64,000 bases of DNA from Adiantum capillus-veneris (lineage: Eukaryota; Streptophyta; Polypodiopsida; Polypodiales; Pteridaceae). The DNA is taken from NCBI GenBank assembly GCA_014529385.2, contig CM043952.1:71888799-71952798 (forward strand), written 5' to 3'. The notes beneath the pieces were generated by a model. The model did not search any database and was not told the origin of the DNA. It saw nothing but the letters and a program-made list of their open reading frames with translations. Below are positions 23,881 through 35,078 of the stretch, piece after piece (the stretch's first letter is position 1; each line of letters begins with the position of its first letter). The translations under genes were made by a program, and so were the position numbers.

Positions 23881-24843
23881 TGTTGGAGCCCCATTGGTCC
23901 AACTGTTGTAATGAGCCCATTTGTAAAGCATATCAAATTCCATTTTTTATGTCAAAGACATCTTATCAGTTTGATCCATTCGTCTGGATTATGTAAATAT
24001 TAGTCAGTTAGTCATGACTCAGATTTATTTCCACTTTTGTAATCATGAGCAAGAGAACCCCATGTACATTTTTTGAGCTAAGGTGACTAAAGTATAAAAG
24101 TCACCTTAGAACCATTTTTTGAATAACATTTGAATTAATCCTGTGTCGTACGAGTCTGAGAGAGAGAGAGAGAGAGTGAGTGTGTCTTATCCTCTTCGCT
24201 ACGCGCTTCTCCCTCACCCGATTCACGACGCGACCACACCACCGCGATAGTCTCTCCGAGAGCTACGCGCCCACGCCACGCATTCGTCGTTTCGAGTTGA
24301 TCACGATCGATTCTTCCTCGAGCTTGTTTTGCTTGTAAGTAGCACAAACGGTGTCTGTTTTCAATAATCAAGTGCTTCATGGAATGAGAAAGAGATTACC
24401 TACACATAGATAATGATAAACTTAAGTTTCGCCTACTTTTGGATTATGACCTGTTGGTCTATCGCGACAGCATTCGAGATAGCTAGGGTTCAAATCTGGT
24501 GAGATTAGACTTATAGGTAAGTATGTCCTAGTGAGAGGATGGTGCCTAGTAAGTTTGATACGATTCTGAGTTCATTGGACGTGTAAACTCTGTTGTGAGA
24601 GTTAAGGGATAGGGTGGGTTGCATTCTACCAAGGTTAGTGATTGATGCATCATAAAAGTGCGTATGTGTAGATTGGTCTCAGCCTGACAAGCTAACGAGA
24701 TTGCCTACGTGCACCTACGGGTTAGTCGTGTCATCAGATGATAAGTATGTTGTCTGTGTCGTGCTCGTGAGTATGAACAGGGGAGTAGTTAAGCCCTAAA
24801 ACAATGCTCTAGCTATAGTTCTCATGGATTGGTAGTAATGTGC
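23881..24843 (+). mobile_element. LTR of element 1 (or of the element carrying the accessory ORFs)
   Basis: Starts TGTTGGAGCC right after the polypurine tract. A TATA box (AGTATAAAAG, 24091-24100) sits in the loop of a perfect 11-bp inverted repeat (24078-24088 and 24099-24109). A GA run follows. The order of landmarks, and phrases such as GGTCTCAGCCTGACAAGCT, match the element 3 LTR, so the two LTRs are distant relatives. It holds a half-palindrome GTCTATCGCGACAG at 24457-24470. The right end is uncertain: either TAAAACA at 24803, or about 24843 just before a primer-site-like sequence. No second copy is in the window. Confidence 0.7.
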
Positions 24844-24844
24844 G

Positions 24845-24862
24845 ATTGCCATTGTCGGGGGA
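24845..24862 (+). promoter_or_regulatory. Primer-binding-site-like sequence after the LTR
   Basis: GCCATTGTCGGGGGATAA resembles the tRNA-Asp-type primer site (TGGCGCCGTTGYCGGGGA) seen intact in element 3, but lacks some of its 5' bases and has CG changed to CA. A primer site belongs after a 5' LTR, yet a polypurine tract stands before this LTR. Confidence 0.35.
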
Positions 24863-27006
24863 TAAATGTGCGAAAGGTAAGCCGGGAAGGCACCGGGCCC
24901 CTGGTTGTGAGAGGTGTGGTTAAAAGAGATGCAGCAGGCACAATCAACAAGACATAGCTCGAAAAAAAATGGTACTCTCAATTCCAGTTAATCCACAGTA
25001 GTCATCATTAATCAATCGTTAATGGAGGCTTAATGGTGCTTACAAGATGAATCCTGGCTTAAACCAGGTGTTAATGAAGAAAAGTGTTAATAACCTACTT
25101 AATTCTGCCTTCTACTTCTTCCTTTTATGGCCTAGGAACTTCCTCTTCCAATAGTGATCAGATTTGTCTTCCAAAATTGAATGGGTCTAGGCTCGGCTAA
25201 TGGTTTAGGATTAGGTTAATGAATCTTAAGAGGCTTTTTCTTCTTCTCCCGGATAGAGATAGAGAGAGCTTACTTGTGAGGTTAAGCTCATGATAATAAG
25301 AGCTTCAGAGATTTGGCTCCAATTAGCTTTCTCCTTAATGATGATGAGGTCCGGGATTAAGATTATCCTCGGCTTGACTTCGAGGGCACGGCTAATGAAT
25401 TCCCGAGAGTTTCGGCTTCATCTCCCTCTTCATAGATTAAGAGCTTTTGCCTTGAAAGAGCTTCCTTACGAATGATTATGAGAAGAAGGCCCCGAGCTTC
25501 AGGAGCTTATGGGGAGGATTAGATTAAGGGCTTCGAGGTATGAGGAGGATTATCATAGCTTATGAGGAGGTTAGCATCGAATAAGGGCTTGAAGGCATAG
25601 GAGGAGCTTTCGAGATTAAGAGGCTTGAAGATATGTCGAGGAGATTAGCAGGATTAGCATAGCTTATGAGGAGGTTAGCATCGAATAAGGGCTTGAAGGC
25701 ATAGGAGGAGCTTCCAAGCTTACGCTTATCATGAGGAGAAGAAGCACCTCCACAAGATGATGAGAGGACAAAATTCCCCCCGAAATGCTGATGAAGAAGA
25801 ACTCCTTTCTTTTGCATGGCCCCCTATTTTTAGCCATCCCATTAGCGATTCTGAGGAAAATTTGTTTCTACCACGAGGTCGACCGAGCTCCACACAGCCC
25901 GGCGCGAGTGCTTCTTCTCCTTCTCGCTGCTTGCGCGCTGGCTTCAACTTCGCCATGCTTTTTTTTCTTTGTTTGGCTTCCCCCTCAATTAAAAAGAAAA
26001 GCCTCCCTTTGTAAACGGCCGGACCTTTGGGTTTATGGCCCTTTGCCTTTGGGCGGCCGGCTTCCTTCATAAGGACACCTCATTAGGTATTATCCATTGG
26101 GAGGCCACAGCATTGGTAAGGCCTTGGACAGCCGGCTTAGTTGGTGGGCGGCCTTGGTTAAATCATAAAGGCATCACATTAGGCATCCATATTGTCCCAA
26201 TCTTTGACTTCATGTCCGATACACATGTCGGCCAAGGCTTTGCCAGGCTTCTTCATTGTCGGCCATAAGCATCGTAAGGGAATCACATCTGGCATAAATA
26301 TCTGTTAAGGCATTGCCTCCTTGACTTTATTTTTTGCATCCACTGATTAGCAATATCAGCGTGAATTCTACTGCCCACTCTAGTGTGTTGAATGACAAGT
26401 ATCTCTGTCTGTCAAAGCTAAGCATATGATAAAAAATGCTCCAGCATCGGCCCACATTTGGCATACACATTAGGCACAGCACTACATTAAGCCAGATGGA
26501 TGACTGATCAGGGCGACCAGGGCGGTTCGAACCCGGCCCCCGGCGATACTTAAACTGGCCATATCTTGCCTACTGAAATCCCGATCACCGATCTGAAAAG
26601 ACCGACGTGCTCCACAAAGTGAGCACTTCAGCCTGATGCATTCATTTGAGTTTTGTTCCCTCAGCTGAAGTTGCCCAATCCGGTATGGATCTACTACTGA
26701 CTCAACTTAAAATTGTCATAACTTCTTACCCGTAGCTCCGATTGACGAGCCGTAAAGATAGACATGTAGAGATTTTTGAGTGCTTAAACTTGGATTAATA
26801 AAATCCCAGTTATGACCACTTCAAGCATACTCACTGTTAGCATTACCAAGACATCTTCTGACCCTTAAAGCCGCATTTGGCTTTCAACTTAAAATATGGC
26901 TTGTTAGCAAGCCCTTATAACTGCTGATTAATCCTGTAAGCTTCAAATAAACCTGATTGAATTTCCTTTGCTCATTTTCTTGTCATACGAGCGGAGGGGC
27001 ATGACA
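24863..27006 (-). mobile_element. Candidate 3' LTR and flank of another minus-strand element (element 6)
   Basis: On the minus strand, TTCAGAGGGGGTGAA followed by TGTCATGCCCCTCC (27020 down to 26993) is a polypurine tract plus LTR start, so an LTR runs leftward from 27006. I cannot find its other end. A phrase of about 56 bp (CATAGCTTATGAGGAGGTTAG...) is repeated at 25555 and 25662. GGTTCGAACCC at 26518-26528 is a Pol III B-box match without a clear A box. The ORFs here are short and unconvincing. Confidence 0.4.
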
Positions 27007-27020
27007 TTCACCCCCTCTGA
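27007..27020 (-). promoter_or_regulatory. Polypurine tract of minus-strand element 6
   Basis: Read on the minus strand, TCAGAGGGGGTGAA directly precedes TGTCATGCCCC, the LTR start. Confidence 0.5.
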
Positions 27021-27771
27021 ACCTTCACAGCCTCCGGTCTTTGCCAACCGGTCTTCAAGCTGCATCTTCTATAAATACCTTAAGCTACTTGTCATCAATC
27101 TCACATAGTTGATAAAGCTATGTAAAACAAAAAGAAGGTGTAAATCATAACATCAATAGTCTAGCTCAATTATCTGGTAGCTGTCCCATCACAAATCTTT
27201 GAACCGTAGTGGTCGTATCTCCAAAGCTTGCAATTATAAAAATCTGTTTAGTGAACCCCACCAGACTCAAGTGCTCCAGTTACTTATGCACACGTCTTGA
27301 CCATCAGCTCTCTTTAAGGAACCCTGTCAAGCTCAAGTATGCCTTACTCTATCTGCACATGGAATGGTCGTCAAGTCCTTTACTTCAAGTTCTGGTAGCA
27401 GAACCATCTCAAAAGATGTGAAGATACTATAACAAATGTCCAAGATGTCAACTAGAAGCTAGCCATGGAAGCTTATTGATCATATAATCGAAAACACGTA
27501 TGTCTTCACATACATCCAAAAATAAATCTACTGCCAAGTAACCTGCTACAGGAAAGTAAATGAAATCTCTGAATCCGCAAGTTTCTCTTCAATAGCTCCT
27601 AGGATCAAATGGAATAATAAGAAATTTCCCCAATAGTGGAGCAGCATAGTATCCACAGCACACACATTCTGAATCAAATAACTTCAATCACTTATGCTCC
27701 AAATATGCTATGCTAGGATCTAGCAGAATGAAACCACCATGTAGACCCAAAAATACCCATCCATAGTGAAC

Positions 27772-28509
27772 CTACTTTTGAAGATCTATCGAATCACCTG
27801 GATCAAATAACATTAAGATCACATAGCATTGATGGCCTCCACAATATACTAGAGCTTCACCTAAAGCATAGTGCAGCAGCCACACCTCATAACCTTTTGG
27901 TAACTTAAGGTCGTTACCAGAAAGAATCAAAGAATTATGACTCCTTTTAACTGGTAGCCAGGACATCACTGACATAAGAATTAGGAATAATACCCAAATC
28001 CAGCCACATTTGGCACATCGTCCAAGAAAATGAAAATTCATGAGAACTTTATGCATTATCATGGATGATTTAGCATCATCACCCCCTCTAGCTTCACAGC
28101 CATAACGAAAAATCTTAGGACTTTCTGGACATGTATCATCAGAGAGATTTTTACCTGGCTCTTGAGGTTGATAATGAATAATAGCTTTGTCCTGAAAATC
28201 TTCATCCATAACATCCTTGGAAAAATCAACCTTGGAAGTCTCATCATTCAGCAAAGCTATAGGAGTTGGCTCCTCTTGCAGCCCGTATATAACCATAGAC
28301 GTTGATAGACCGCTTTTGATGTGTACAAAGTAGCACTTATATGCATGGTCATATGTACAAAAAGATGTAAATACATGCATTTGGGAGCTTTGCAACATGG
28401 TTTCAAGTTCAAAAAAAGATGCAACGTGTACACATTGTGAATAGCCAAGTTCGCACGCTAGTTGTTGGACGGGAAGCGACTCACACACCCATGAAGTGCA
28501 TGCAAACAC
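27772..28509 (-). pseudogene. Unrecognised minus-strand ORF split by element 3
   Basis: 245 codons open on the minus strand, but the first 15 or so (28463-28509) are read from the element 3 LTR, so the original start was lost when element 3 inserted at 28462. What remains has a hydrophobic stretch (WIWVLFLILMSVMSW) and ends GYEVWLLHYALGEALVYCGG ... DPGDSIDLQK. It lies about 750 bp upstream of the polypurine tract at 27007 and on the same strand, so it is probably the 3' coding end of element 6. I do not recognise the family. Confidence 0.4.
28458..28462. repeat. Target site duplication CTAGT, left of element 3
   Basis: CTAGT immediately before the LTR start. The same 5 bp follow the other LTR at 39647-39651. 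Confidence 0.9.
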
Positions 28510-29420
28510 TACCTAGATCAACATAATGTCAATCGAGGACACAGATGACACGATAGGCACACGAAGGAAATCTCTTAAGCTTGTCAGGCTGAGACCATCC
28601 TACACATACAACACTCTAGAAGGCCAACTAAACCACAATCAAGAACCTCACTGCTCTCAACTACACCACCTAGCCACATACACACATGCGGGAGGTAACT
28701 CACCTAATCATGCTAGAATCATACGAAACTGAAGGAACACCATCCCCTCACTAGGATACACCTGTCCCTAAGCTTCTACACTCAAAACCCTCACTCTAAA
28801 CCCATCTGCGAAAAACGCGTAGGATGACAGAACAAAATTTTGAAAGTGCCCAAAACTGAAATTTATGAGTACCTATGCGTAGCTTATGTCGCCACGATTC
28901 TATAGACTACTAGCACGCAGAAAACAGACATCGTTTGATACACTTACGGCCACAAATAGCTTGTAGATGCATCGACGTGTGCGCTTCGTCTCACGTGGAA
29001 TGCTTGGCGTTGTCGCGTAGATCTCTTGGAGCCTACAACAATGGTGCAGTCGGATCTCCAATGTGTTGAGCGAGCCGGGTGTAGCGAGAGGATGAAGCTC
29101 ACACTCACTCTCTTTCTCTCTCACACATAGTAGACAGCAGCACTAAAGTTTGATTATGATTAAAAGTCCTTTTACAAAATGACCTAGGTACCTTATATGC
29201 TAAGGCTACCTTAGGTTTGACCAAAAATGGGGTTAAAATGGTCAAATGGATTTGTATTTACAATCTGGAAGTGCCATTGCATCCCGGCTTCTGAAACTAG
29301 AATAACTACTCATTACAAATGACGTTTATAGCCATAATCCGCAGCATTTCATAACTCGCAAAAGATAAGACTTTGGTACGAAACTTGAGTTATGTTGTGT
29401 TGTTGACCCAGCGGTCAACA
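28463..29420 (-). repeat. 3' LTR of element 3
   Basis: 958 bp. On the minus strand it starts TGTTGACCGC and ends GTCCAACA. The TATA-like ATATAAGG lies between inverted arms ACCTAAGGTA and TACCTAGGT (29182-29216). It carries CATCCTACGCG, half of the leader palindrome, near 28817-28827. Confidence 0.95.
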
Positions 29421-29432
29421 TTCCCCCTTTCC
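29421..29432 (-). promoter_or_regulatory. Polypurine tract of element 3
   Basis: Minus strand GGAAAGGGGGAA directly before the 3' LTR start TGTTGACC. Confidence 0.85.
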
Positions 29433-29519
29433 GCGTTCATGTCGTCCCCGATGTGACCTGATTGTAGATGGCGATGTGGTCTTTGCTGTCATTTTGTTGT
29501 TGGAAAGAAAGTATAGACT

Positions 29520-30020
29520 ATAGCCTTTGCAGTAGCTTGTCTTGTTCGTCCAATCCGATGTACATAGTCTTCTCATGATTCAGGAAAATCATAATTGATG
29601 ACGAACTTTATGTCTTTCACATCCACGCTCCGAGCTGCAGCATCTGTTTCTGTCATTATAGGTCTACTGCCAGATCTAAATTCAAAAAGAACCCAATGTC
29701 GTTTAACTTGACTCTTATCATCATGGATAGAGAAAGCTCCATCCATCATTTGCTCCAACAAACCTGTGAATTCCGAGTATTTGTGATTCTCAGAAACAAC
29801 TTCTACAATCTGTAGAATTGAGTGATTGGCTTTCTGATCTTGTGAGACAATGACAACTTTGTAAGGTTTTTGTAGAAATTGTATGGCTAAACCCTTAACT
29901 TCTTTAGGCCAAGTTGCACTCCAATGCAAAGTCTGTCTGTCAGGACGTAATTATTCTAATTTGAGGTTCAAAACCCTGCCGAGCATTCGATGCACATTAT
30001 CAAGGACAAGCTTTTGAGAT
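29520..30020 (-). pseudogene. DEAD-box RNA helicase fragment inside element 3
   Basis: Minus strand, intronless. The order matches a DBP2/DDX5-type helicase: LVLDNVHRML where motif II should read DEAD, RPDRQT then WSATWPKEV (motif III SAT), PYKVVI, VEVVSENHKY, LLEQMMDG, SIHDDKSQ, TETDAAARSVDVKDIKFVINYDFPES (motif V region), a TGA stop, then EDYVHRIGRTRQA (motif VI). Motif IV, between MDG and SIHDDK, is missing. DNVH in place of DEAD, plus stops, make it dead. It lies between the shared 3' segment and the polypurine tract, in the element's own orientation, so it is best explained as a captured, retrocopied host transcript. Confidence 0.8.
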
Positions 30021-31109
30021 CCTCTGATTACTTTTATGTCTGCTCTTCTTCATTGGGGACTTCTTTGTTCCTGTGCAATCATGTTGTTAGTGTTGTCTGC
30101 AACTTTGTCATTGTAGGCCATTCTTCGACTCGCCATTGAGGAGAAGTATGCTATGATCTGAAAATGGTGCTCCAATTCATTTGTCAATTGATTTGAGTAG
30201 CATTTCCTTATTGTTGATGTAGAAGGAATATGTACAAGAGGATGGTGATAGGTGTCTTTAGATTAGGGTCTAAAACCTGGATGACCAAAGGGAAAAAACC
30301 CGGTGGGAAAAAAATGCCTTTGGTATACGCTCTTATTGGATTTGAGCAGTTGAATGTGAAGTACATGTTCATGAAAGGTGAGTGCTGGGGTGAAACACGA
30401 AAAGAGTGCCTGATGCAAGTGCCAATTATGGGACACTCTACATGCATATGAGAAATTTGTCAACAAAAGCATGCAATGTGAAAGAAGGAGATGATGGGTG
30501 TTTCGAGGAATAAATGTAGCACATGTGACATCAAAAGATGTCTCAATAGCTTCCACCTTTCCAAGAAGGGTTTTCGATGTAGAAGTTTCTCCACTCGTAT
30601 CTCACTGTGCTCAGTACGTGAGTGTCATTTGGACCTTCTCCTGCACTTCACCAAACTTAAGTACTTAGACTTCGACTCTTTCGCTCACCTATACCAGCAT
30701 GAGCGACACAACGTAAATATGCTCAACTCTTCCAGCTTGAGCAGTACCTAGAATAGTTAAGATGCTTAGACCACAGAGAATATTACTTGAAGCTTTGGGA
30801 CTAACACCTCACTCATTTTGTGGCGTAGCTACTCGACTCTGACTTTTATGACTTGTCGGTTGCATGTTGACACTGCTTTGTGACAAGTACTTCGGCTGTT
30901 GTAGTGGCTGCTGAGACATACTTCTTGAAATTTCATCGTTTTCCTGTACCTTCTTCTCTTTGTAGTGCTCAGGCCTCTCGTCAATCTTTTCTTCATGTGG
31001 ATTATGGCTTTTTTTATTTTTTTCTTAATAATAAAGAAAGAAAATCTTAAAACAACTCAACAAAAGAAAAATCATTCAAATAGAAATCTAAATGCTATCT
31101 ACACTATAC
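30021..31109 (-). other. Element 3 3' internal region, largely unrecognised
   Basis: Minus-strand reading of about 30750-31000 gives a low-complexity coding-like stretch (HYKEKKVQENDE, SMSQQPLQQPKYLSQSS) broken by a stop. It could be a further piece of the captured helicase transcript, whose relatives have Q/S-rich ends, or element sequence. The rest, 30021-30750, shows no credible gene on either strand. Confidence 0.35.
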
Positions 31110-31421
31110 ACATGTCCCTAGGGGCTCATATATGGATTTTGTCCCCATACTCCTCCGTAACACTACTATGAGGGCATATACTCTAAATTTCGTCAAAAGA
31201 TTATCACAATAAAACGCAAAAATTCAATGCATCACACAAAACATTGCCCTCTAATAGTCATAATATTAGGTCCGCATTCAGAATGCCTCCCCCCTTCCTA
31301 TTTGGAGTCATCCTTTACGACAGGGTATGGAAAAGGGTATGTGTTGTGCTTGGGCAATTAAAAGTTGTGCCTATGCAGGCCTTGTAATGTAGCCCTATTA
31401 TGCATACACAGTCAATGCATG
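31110..31421 (-). repeat. Segment shared with element 1, with internal polypurine run
   Basis: Matches 17719-18017 in inverted orientation, with many substitutions and small indels. On the minus strand it contains AATAGGAAGGGGGGAGG. Just upstream on the minus strand (31430-31480), AACAAATGCCAATAAG...GCTTATACC is the empty-site counterpart of the CACTA insertion point in element 1. Confidence 0.85.
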
Positions 31422-31685
31422 GAAAAGATTTATGTTGTGTAAGATGTGGGTATAAGCAATTTTCTTATTGGCATTTGTTGGCGAGGCTTCCTATTCTAAG
31501 CAATGTAATGGTCTATGAAGCTCCTGTATCGTTGCTTGATTGAAGCAACTTGCTCTCTTCTAATTGTACTGTAATCGTAGGAAGAATTGTAAGAATTCAA
31601 GCGGCGATGCACTAACAACAGTTTTATTGTTCTGCTTTGGGACCCATTTCTTTGCGATTACTGGCTGTTTTGTTGCTGACGCTCG

Positions 31686-32459
31686 TTATGGAACCCATAC
31701 TTGCCCGTGCTTCGTTTGTGTTTGAAGAGACTTCTTTGGGATCCACCTTTTTGTTGTGTGAGTCGACAGTGGTCTTTGCTTTAGCCCTTGTACGCTTGGT
31801 TGGGGAAGGTATTTAGGCTTTGAAAGTTGATACTGTGGTTGTTTTGGAATCCAAATGAATTTCTGACTTTTTTGTGCTTGAATCAACTTCTTTGGAGCCC
31901 AAACCTGAGTTGTGAAAGCTTGCGACTTTGTGATATTCTTACCCGTTCATGCACGCTTTCCTTGCTTTTGTTTTGGTGTTGGATCTTGTGATTTGTCATT
32001 AGAGATCTTTGTCTTCTTGATCCATATTTGTTTTTGGCCGATCTGGTTTTTTGGTATCTAGATTTGTCGAGCTTTTTGGCTTTGACTTGTTGTTCTGTTC
32101 TTTTGACCTGTCATGGTTGTTACTGAAGGGGTTGGTGATAGTGATGGCCTGAGTTGATGATAGGGGATGTCGTAAGATTCATCACTATCGCTACTATCCT
32201 CAGCAAGGTTGACTTCTTGTACTTTCCCTTGATTTTTTGGCTGGTAGTGGAAAGTTACTGTCTGTTTTCTCGTGGGTGGTAGTTTCTTGGAGGAATTTTC
32301 TAGCCCATTGATTAGAGCATTGTTAGCTCGTTGTTCTGGTCGTATTCCTCCTAGCTGGGTCTTTGCATCCTTATTAGGAGCCCTGTATGAGGATGCTTGT
32401 GGTGGCTGTGTCTTCACCGAGGACTTTGGAATCCACTTTTGATGCACTTTATTCGACAT
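31686..32459 (-). pseudogene. Element 3 W-motif repeat tail
   Basis: Two minus-strand frames (32459-32058 and 31886-31686) with a recurring W-[IV]-P-K motif: KWIPKSS, FIWIPKQ, RWIPKK, QVWVP. It is rich in Q, S, T, K and P, with an acidic patch EDSSDSDESYD. It corresponds to the tail after the second protease-like domain of element 1. Here it follows protease closely because RT to integrase are deleted. Probably disordered; function unknown. Confidence 0.6.
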
Positions 32460-33506
32460 TGATTCCCGGGTCGTTGATCTTCTAGAAGCTCGAAGTGTTC
32501 TACAGAGTCATAGAACTCGTCGTCTTCTTCATCTTTTGATTCTCCACATTTCTTTGTTTGCTCCTTATTTCGAGAGCTTGTTGATGTCTGGATCTCTTCG
32601 TTTCCCTGGATTATACTCACTGCAAAATAAGGAACGACATCATAGCCATTTTCATCACAAAACTTTGTTGTGGGAACATCCTCCACGGCGCACACTTCCA
32701 GAGTAGCCAAGATGTCTTCCCATCTAAAAGGTTGTAACTCTTCTTCAGAAAATGGTTCTGGGATATAGTCGCTATCCTCTATAGCCCGCTCTAGGATACA
32801 TTCCTCACATTTTAAGCTACCACATTGTGAAGCTCCACACATCCACAGTTCTTTAGGCTTACCTAACCAAGCTGGAAGTTCTGATCCTACAACTGTGGCG
32901 GAATCAAACTCCTCAACCGGTGTTCTCGTCACATCCCTATAGCTATGTTCCCTCAAGTTTATCTTTGTTATGGTTTCCATATGTCTCAGGCATATATGGT
33001 CATAACCCCAATCTTGGACCATTTTCAATTGTCGCATGAATGGTCTTCCCAGAATGATGTCATAGTTGTTCTTCTTGCCAAAGTCAACAACATCAAAAGT
33101 GTGTTCATATTCAATGCCACAAGAAGTAACAAGTACTTTTTCTAGCAGTCCTATGGGCTTTTCCTTGTGTCCGTCTGCAAGCTGCAGGGTCATTGGATAT
33201 CAAGGCAGGTTTTTCCCATTTTTTCCAAACCTCTTTGGTTGCAATGGCCACACCAACTCCACTATCAAGGATTGCCATGGTTTTTACACCATTGAATTCC
33301 ATAGGAAGGGTGGTGTTTCTATCTTCTCCCTCGTAATACTCGCCTACCTTGTTTAATGGCACTGGCCTAATATTTAGTTGAGGCATTTCAAGCTCTTTGA
33401 TGCCTTCCTCGATTTGAGTCATTGGAGTCTTTACACCAAATTTCTCTAGACATTTACCCACATTAGCCCACATGTTTGGTCTTATTCTGAGAAACTCGGC
33501 TAACAT
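32414..33506 (-). pseudogene. Element 3 protease and conserved WMCGASQC domain
   Basis: Two overlapping frames. 33506-33111 holds LAEFLRIRPNMW and the protease active site ILDSGVGVAIATK (DSGV where element 1 has DSGA). After a frameshift near 33185, 33193-32414 holds LQLADGHKEKPIGLLE, IILGRPFMRQLKMVQDWGYD and the unnamed domain (DVTRTPVEEF, WMCGASQC, FCDENGYD). The protease would process Gag. The frameshift within it means this copy cannot make an intact enzyme. Confidence 0.8.
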
Positions 33507-34571
33507 TATTGTACGGTGACTAGGGTAGATAGAATATCTACTAGTCCCTTTGAATCAATGGCCTTGTTGGGAGACAGTCTCTGTGATGGGACTGCAACCA
33601 CATCTGAATTGGTTTCGTACTCTCCCATGTAGGATGGTAGTGTTCTTAGCGAATGGGGTTGACTATCCATAGATTGTACAGATCCTTTGTTGCCCCAACA
33701 CGATTGCACGTCTAGATTCATTTGAGATCCAGTCTCAAATTCCTCTATTGGTGGTAGAAACACTCCTCGTTCATCACCAGTTTTGTCTACTCGTCTTCTT
33801 AGGTCATCGGCTTCATTGGCCTCTCTGAGTTGTTTCCACAATTCATCAAGACCATCTATCTCTTTACAATCCTCAGGTATAGCTTGGTGAAATCCCTCAG
33901 AAGAGTTATCCATGGTATTCAGTACTATCCTTGGTTCTAATGCTGGGTCTTTGAGGTTTGGTCTGTGCTTATGACTAGAATCTGGCTCTTTTAGTTCCTG
34001 GTTTGGTGGGATTACGTGTGTAGGCATGACACGGATCACATCCTCAGGTTTTGCAACTGGTGGTTCTAGTAAAGCTTGGGCTGTTTGAATCATTTCTTTG
34101 CACATTTCAAACCTTTGCTTTTCTAGTTCCGCATAGGGATATGTCATCCACATTTGTTCTTGGGTTTGGTTGTTTTTGAGCCTCGCATCATTTTAAGAGG
34201 GCATCTAATGTCTCATTAACCTTCTCTGCCAACACAAATCCTCCTGAACTAGCACTTCTCGGTTTCTCATCCGTGGATGGTTCTTCCAGAGGTTTAATCA
34301 TCTGTGTAAGAGAAGGTGCCTCCTTTTCCTCATGTTGTTTTATCTTCTCCTCTGCTTTGGTAAGCTTCTCAACTAGGGATTTTTGCTCTCGTTCCCTGCG
34401 TGCTTTCATCCTAGTCTTTCTAGCTTTCCAACTATTTTGTTTGCTCTTGGTTTTCTGGCTAGGTGCGTCTGTCTTTGGTCCATCATCTGTCTTTGGACTC
34501 GTGTCACTTTCCGTGTTCTTTGTCTCTGGATTCTCATCAGCTTTCTTTTGGGCTTGTGCTCTCGTAACCAC
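33506..34571 (-). pseudogene. Element 3 protease N-terminal extension
   Basis: Two minus-strand frames (34571-34188 and 34153-33506) matching the first half of the element 1 protease protein: MVTRAQAQKK, ARREREQK, KPRSASSGGFVLAEKVNETLDALL, then WMTYPYAELEKQRFEMC and SLRTLPSYMGEYE. The two pieces are separated by a frameshift or stop near 34170-34190. Hydrophilic; function unknown. Confidence 0.65.
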
Positions 34572-34598
34572 TTGAACTGGTATGACATTTTCATTTTC

Positions 34599-35078
34599 TT
34601 AGCTACTAGGGAGCTGAACAATCCCTGATACATTTGTCGTGATTTTCCTGATTTGGTTTGGTTTTTTCGGGCAATCGGGGATTAAGTGAGTGATGCCACA
34701 CTCAAGACAATAGGCATTTACTTCAGTGATTGACATATGAGGACATTGTTTGACCAAGTGGTTGTCACGACTTTTGTGACAATCTGTCTCTGGTTGAGGA
34801 GATTCTTTTAGCATTTCCTCTTGGCTATAAGCAAGCTTTGACCTAGATAAGCCGCTATTTGCAATGAATCGCAATGTCCTTTCGTCCATTTCATACCTTC
34901 TTTCTTTCGACTGAAACCCAGGAGGTGGAGGTTGTACCGGCCTCACCACTCCATGTGTTTCTCTCACATTTTGTCACTCCGAAGGGTAGTACTCACTTTG
35001 GTTGCTATACCACATTGTAGCTGGTACTTGCGTTGGTTTATTTGATGCTTCCATCATTGGCATGTATCTCATGTCTAC
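34599..35078 (-). pseudogene. Element 3 nucleocapsid region
   Basis: Minus strand, in frame with the preceding gag segment after a stop (GARM-stop-VDMRYM). Two knuckles: the first reads CHKSRDNHLVKQC, with serine replacing the second zinc cysteine; the second, CLECGITHLIPDC, is intact with C-X2-C-X3-H-X4-C spacing. Confidence 0.75.

Noticed and set aside
25729-26072. Overlapping frames of about 85-113 codons on both strands
   Set aside because: They are short, have no recognisable motif, lie in LTR-like DNA and are equally open on both strands.
28458-29420. A solo LTR or independent gene end at 28.5 kb
   Set aside because: The matching 958-bp copy at 38689 and the shared CTAGT duplication show it is one end of element 3.
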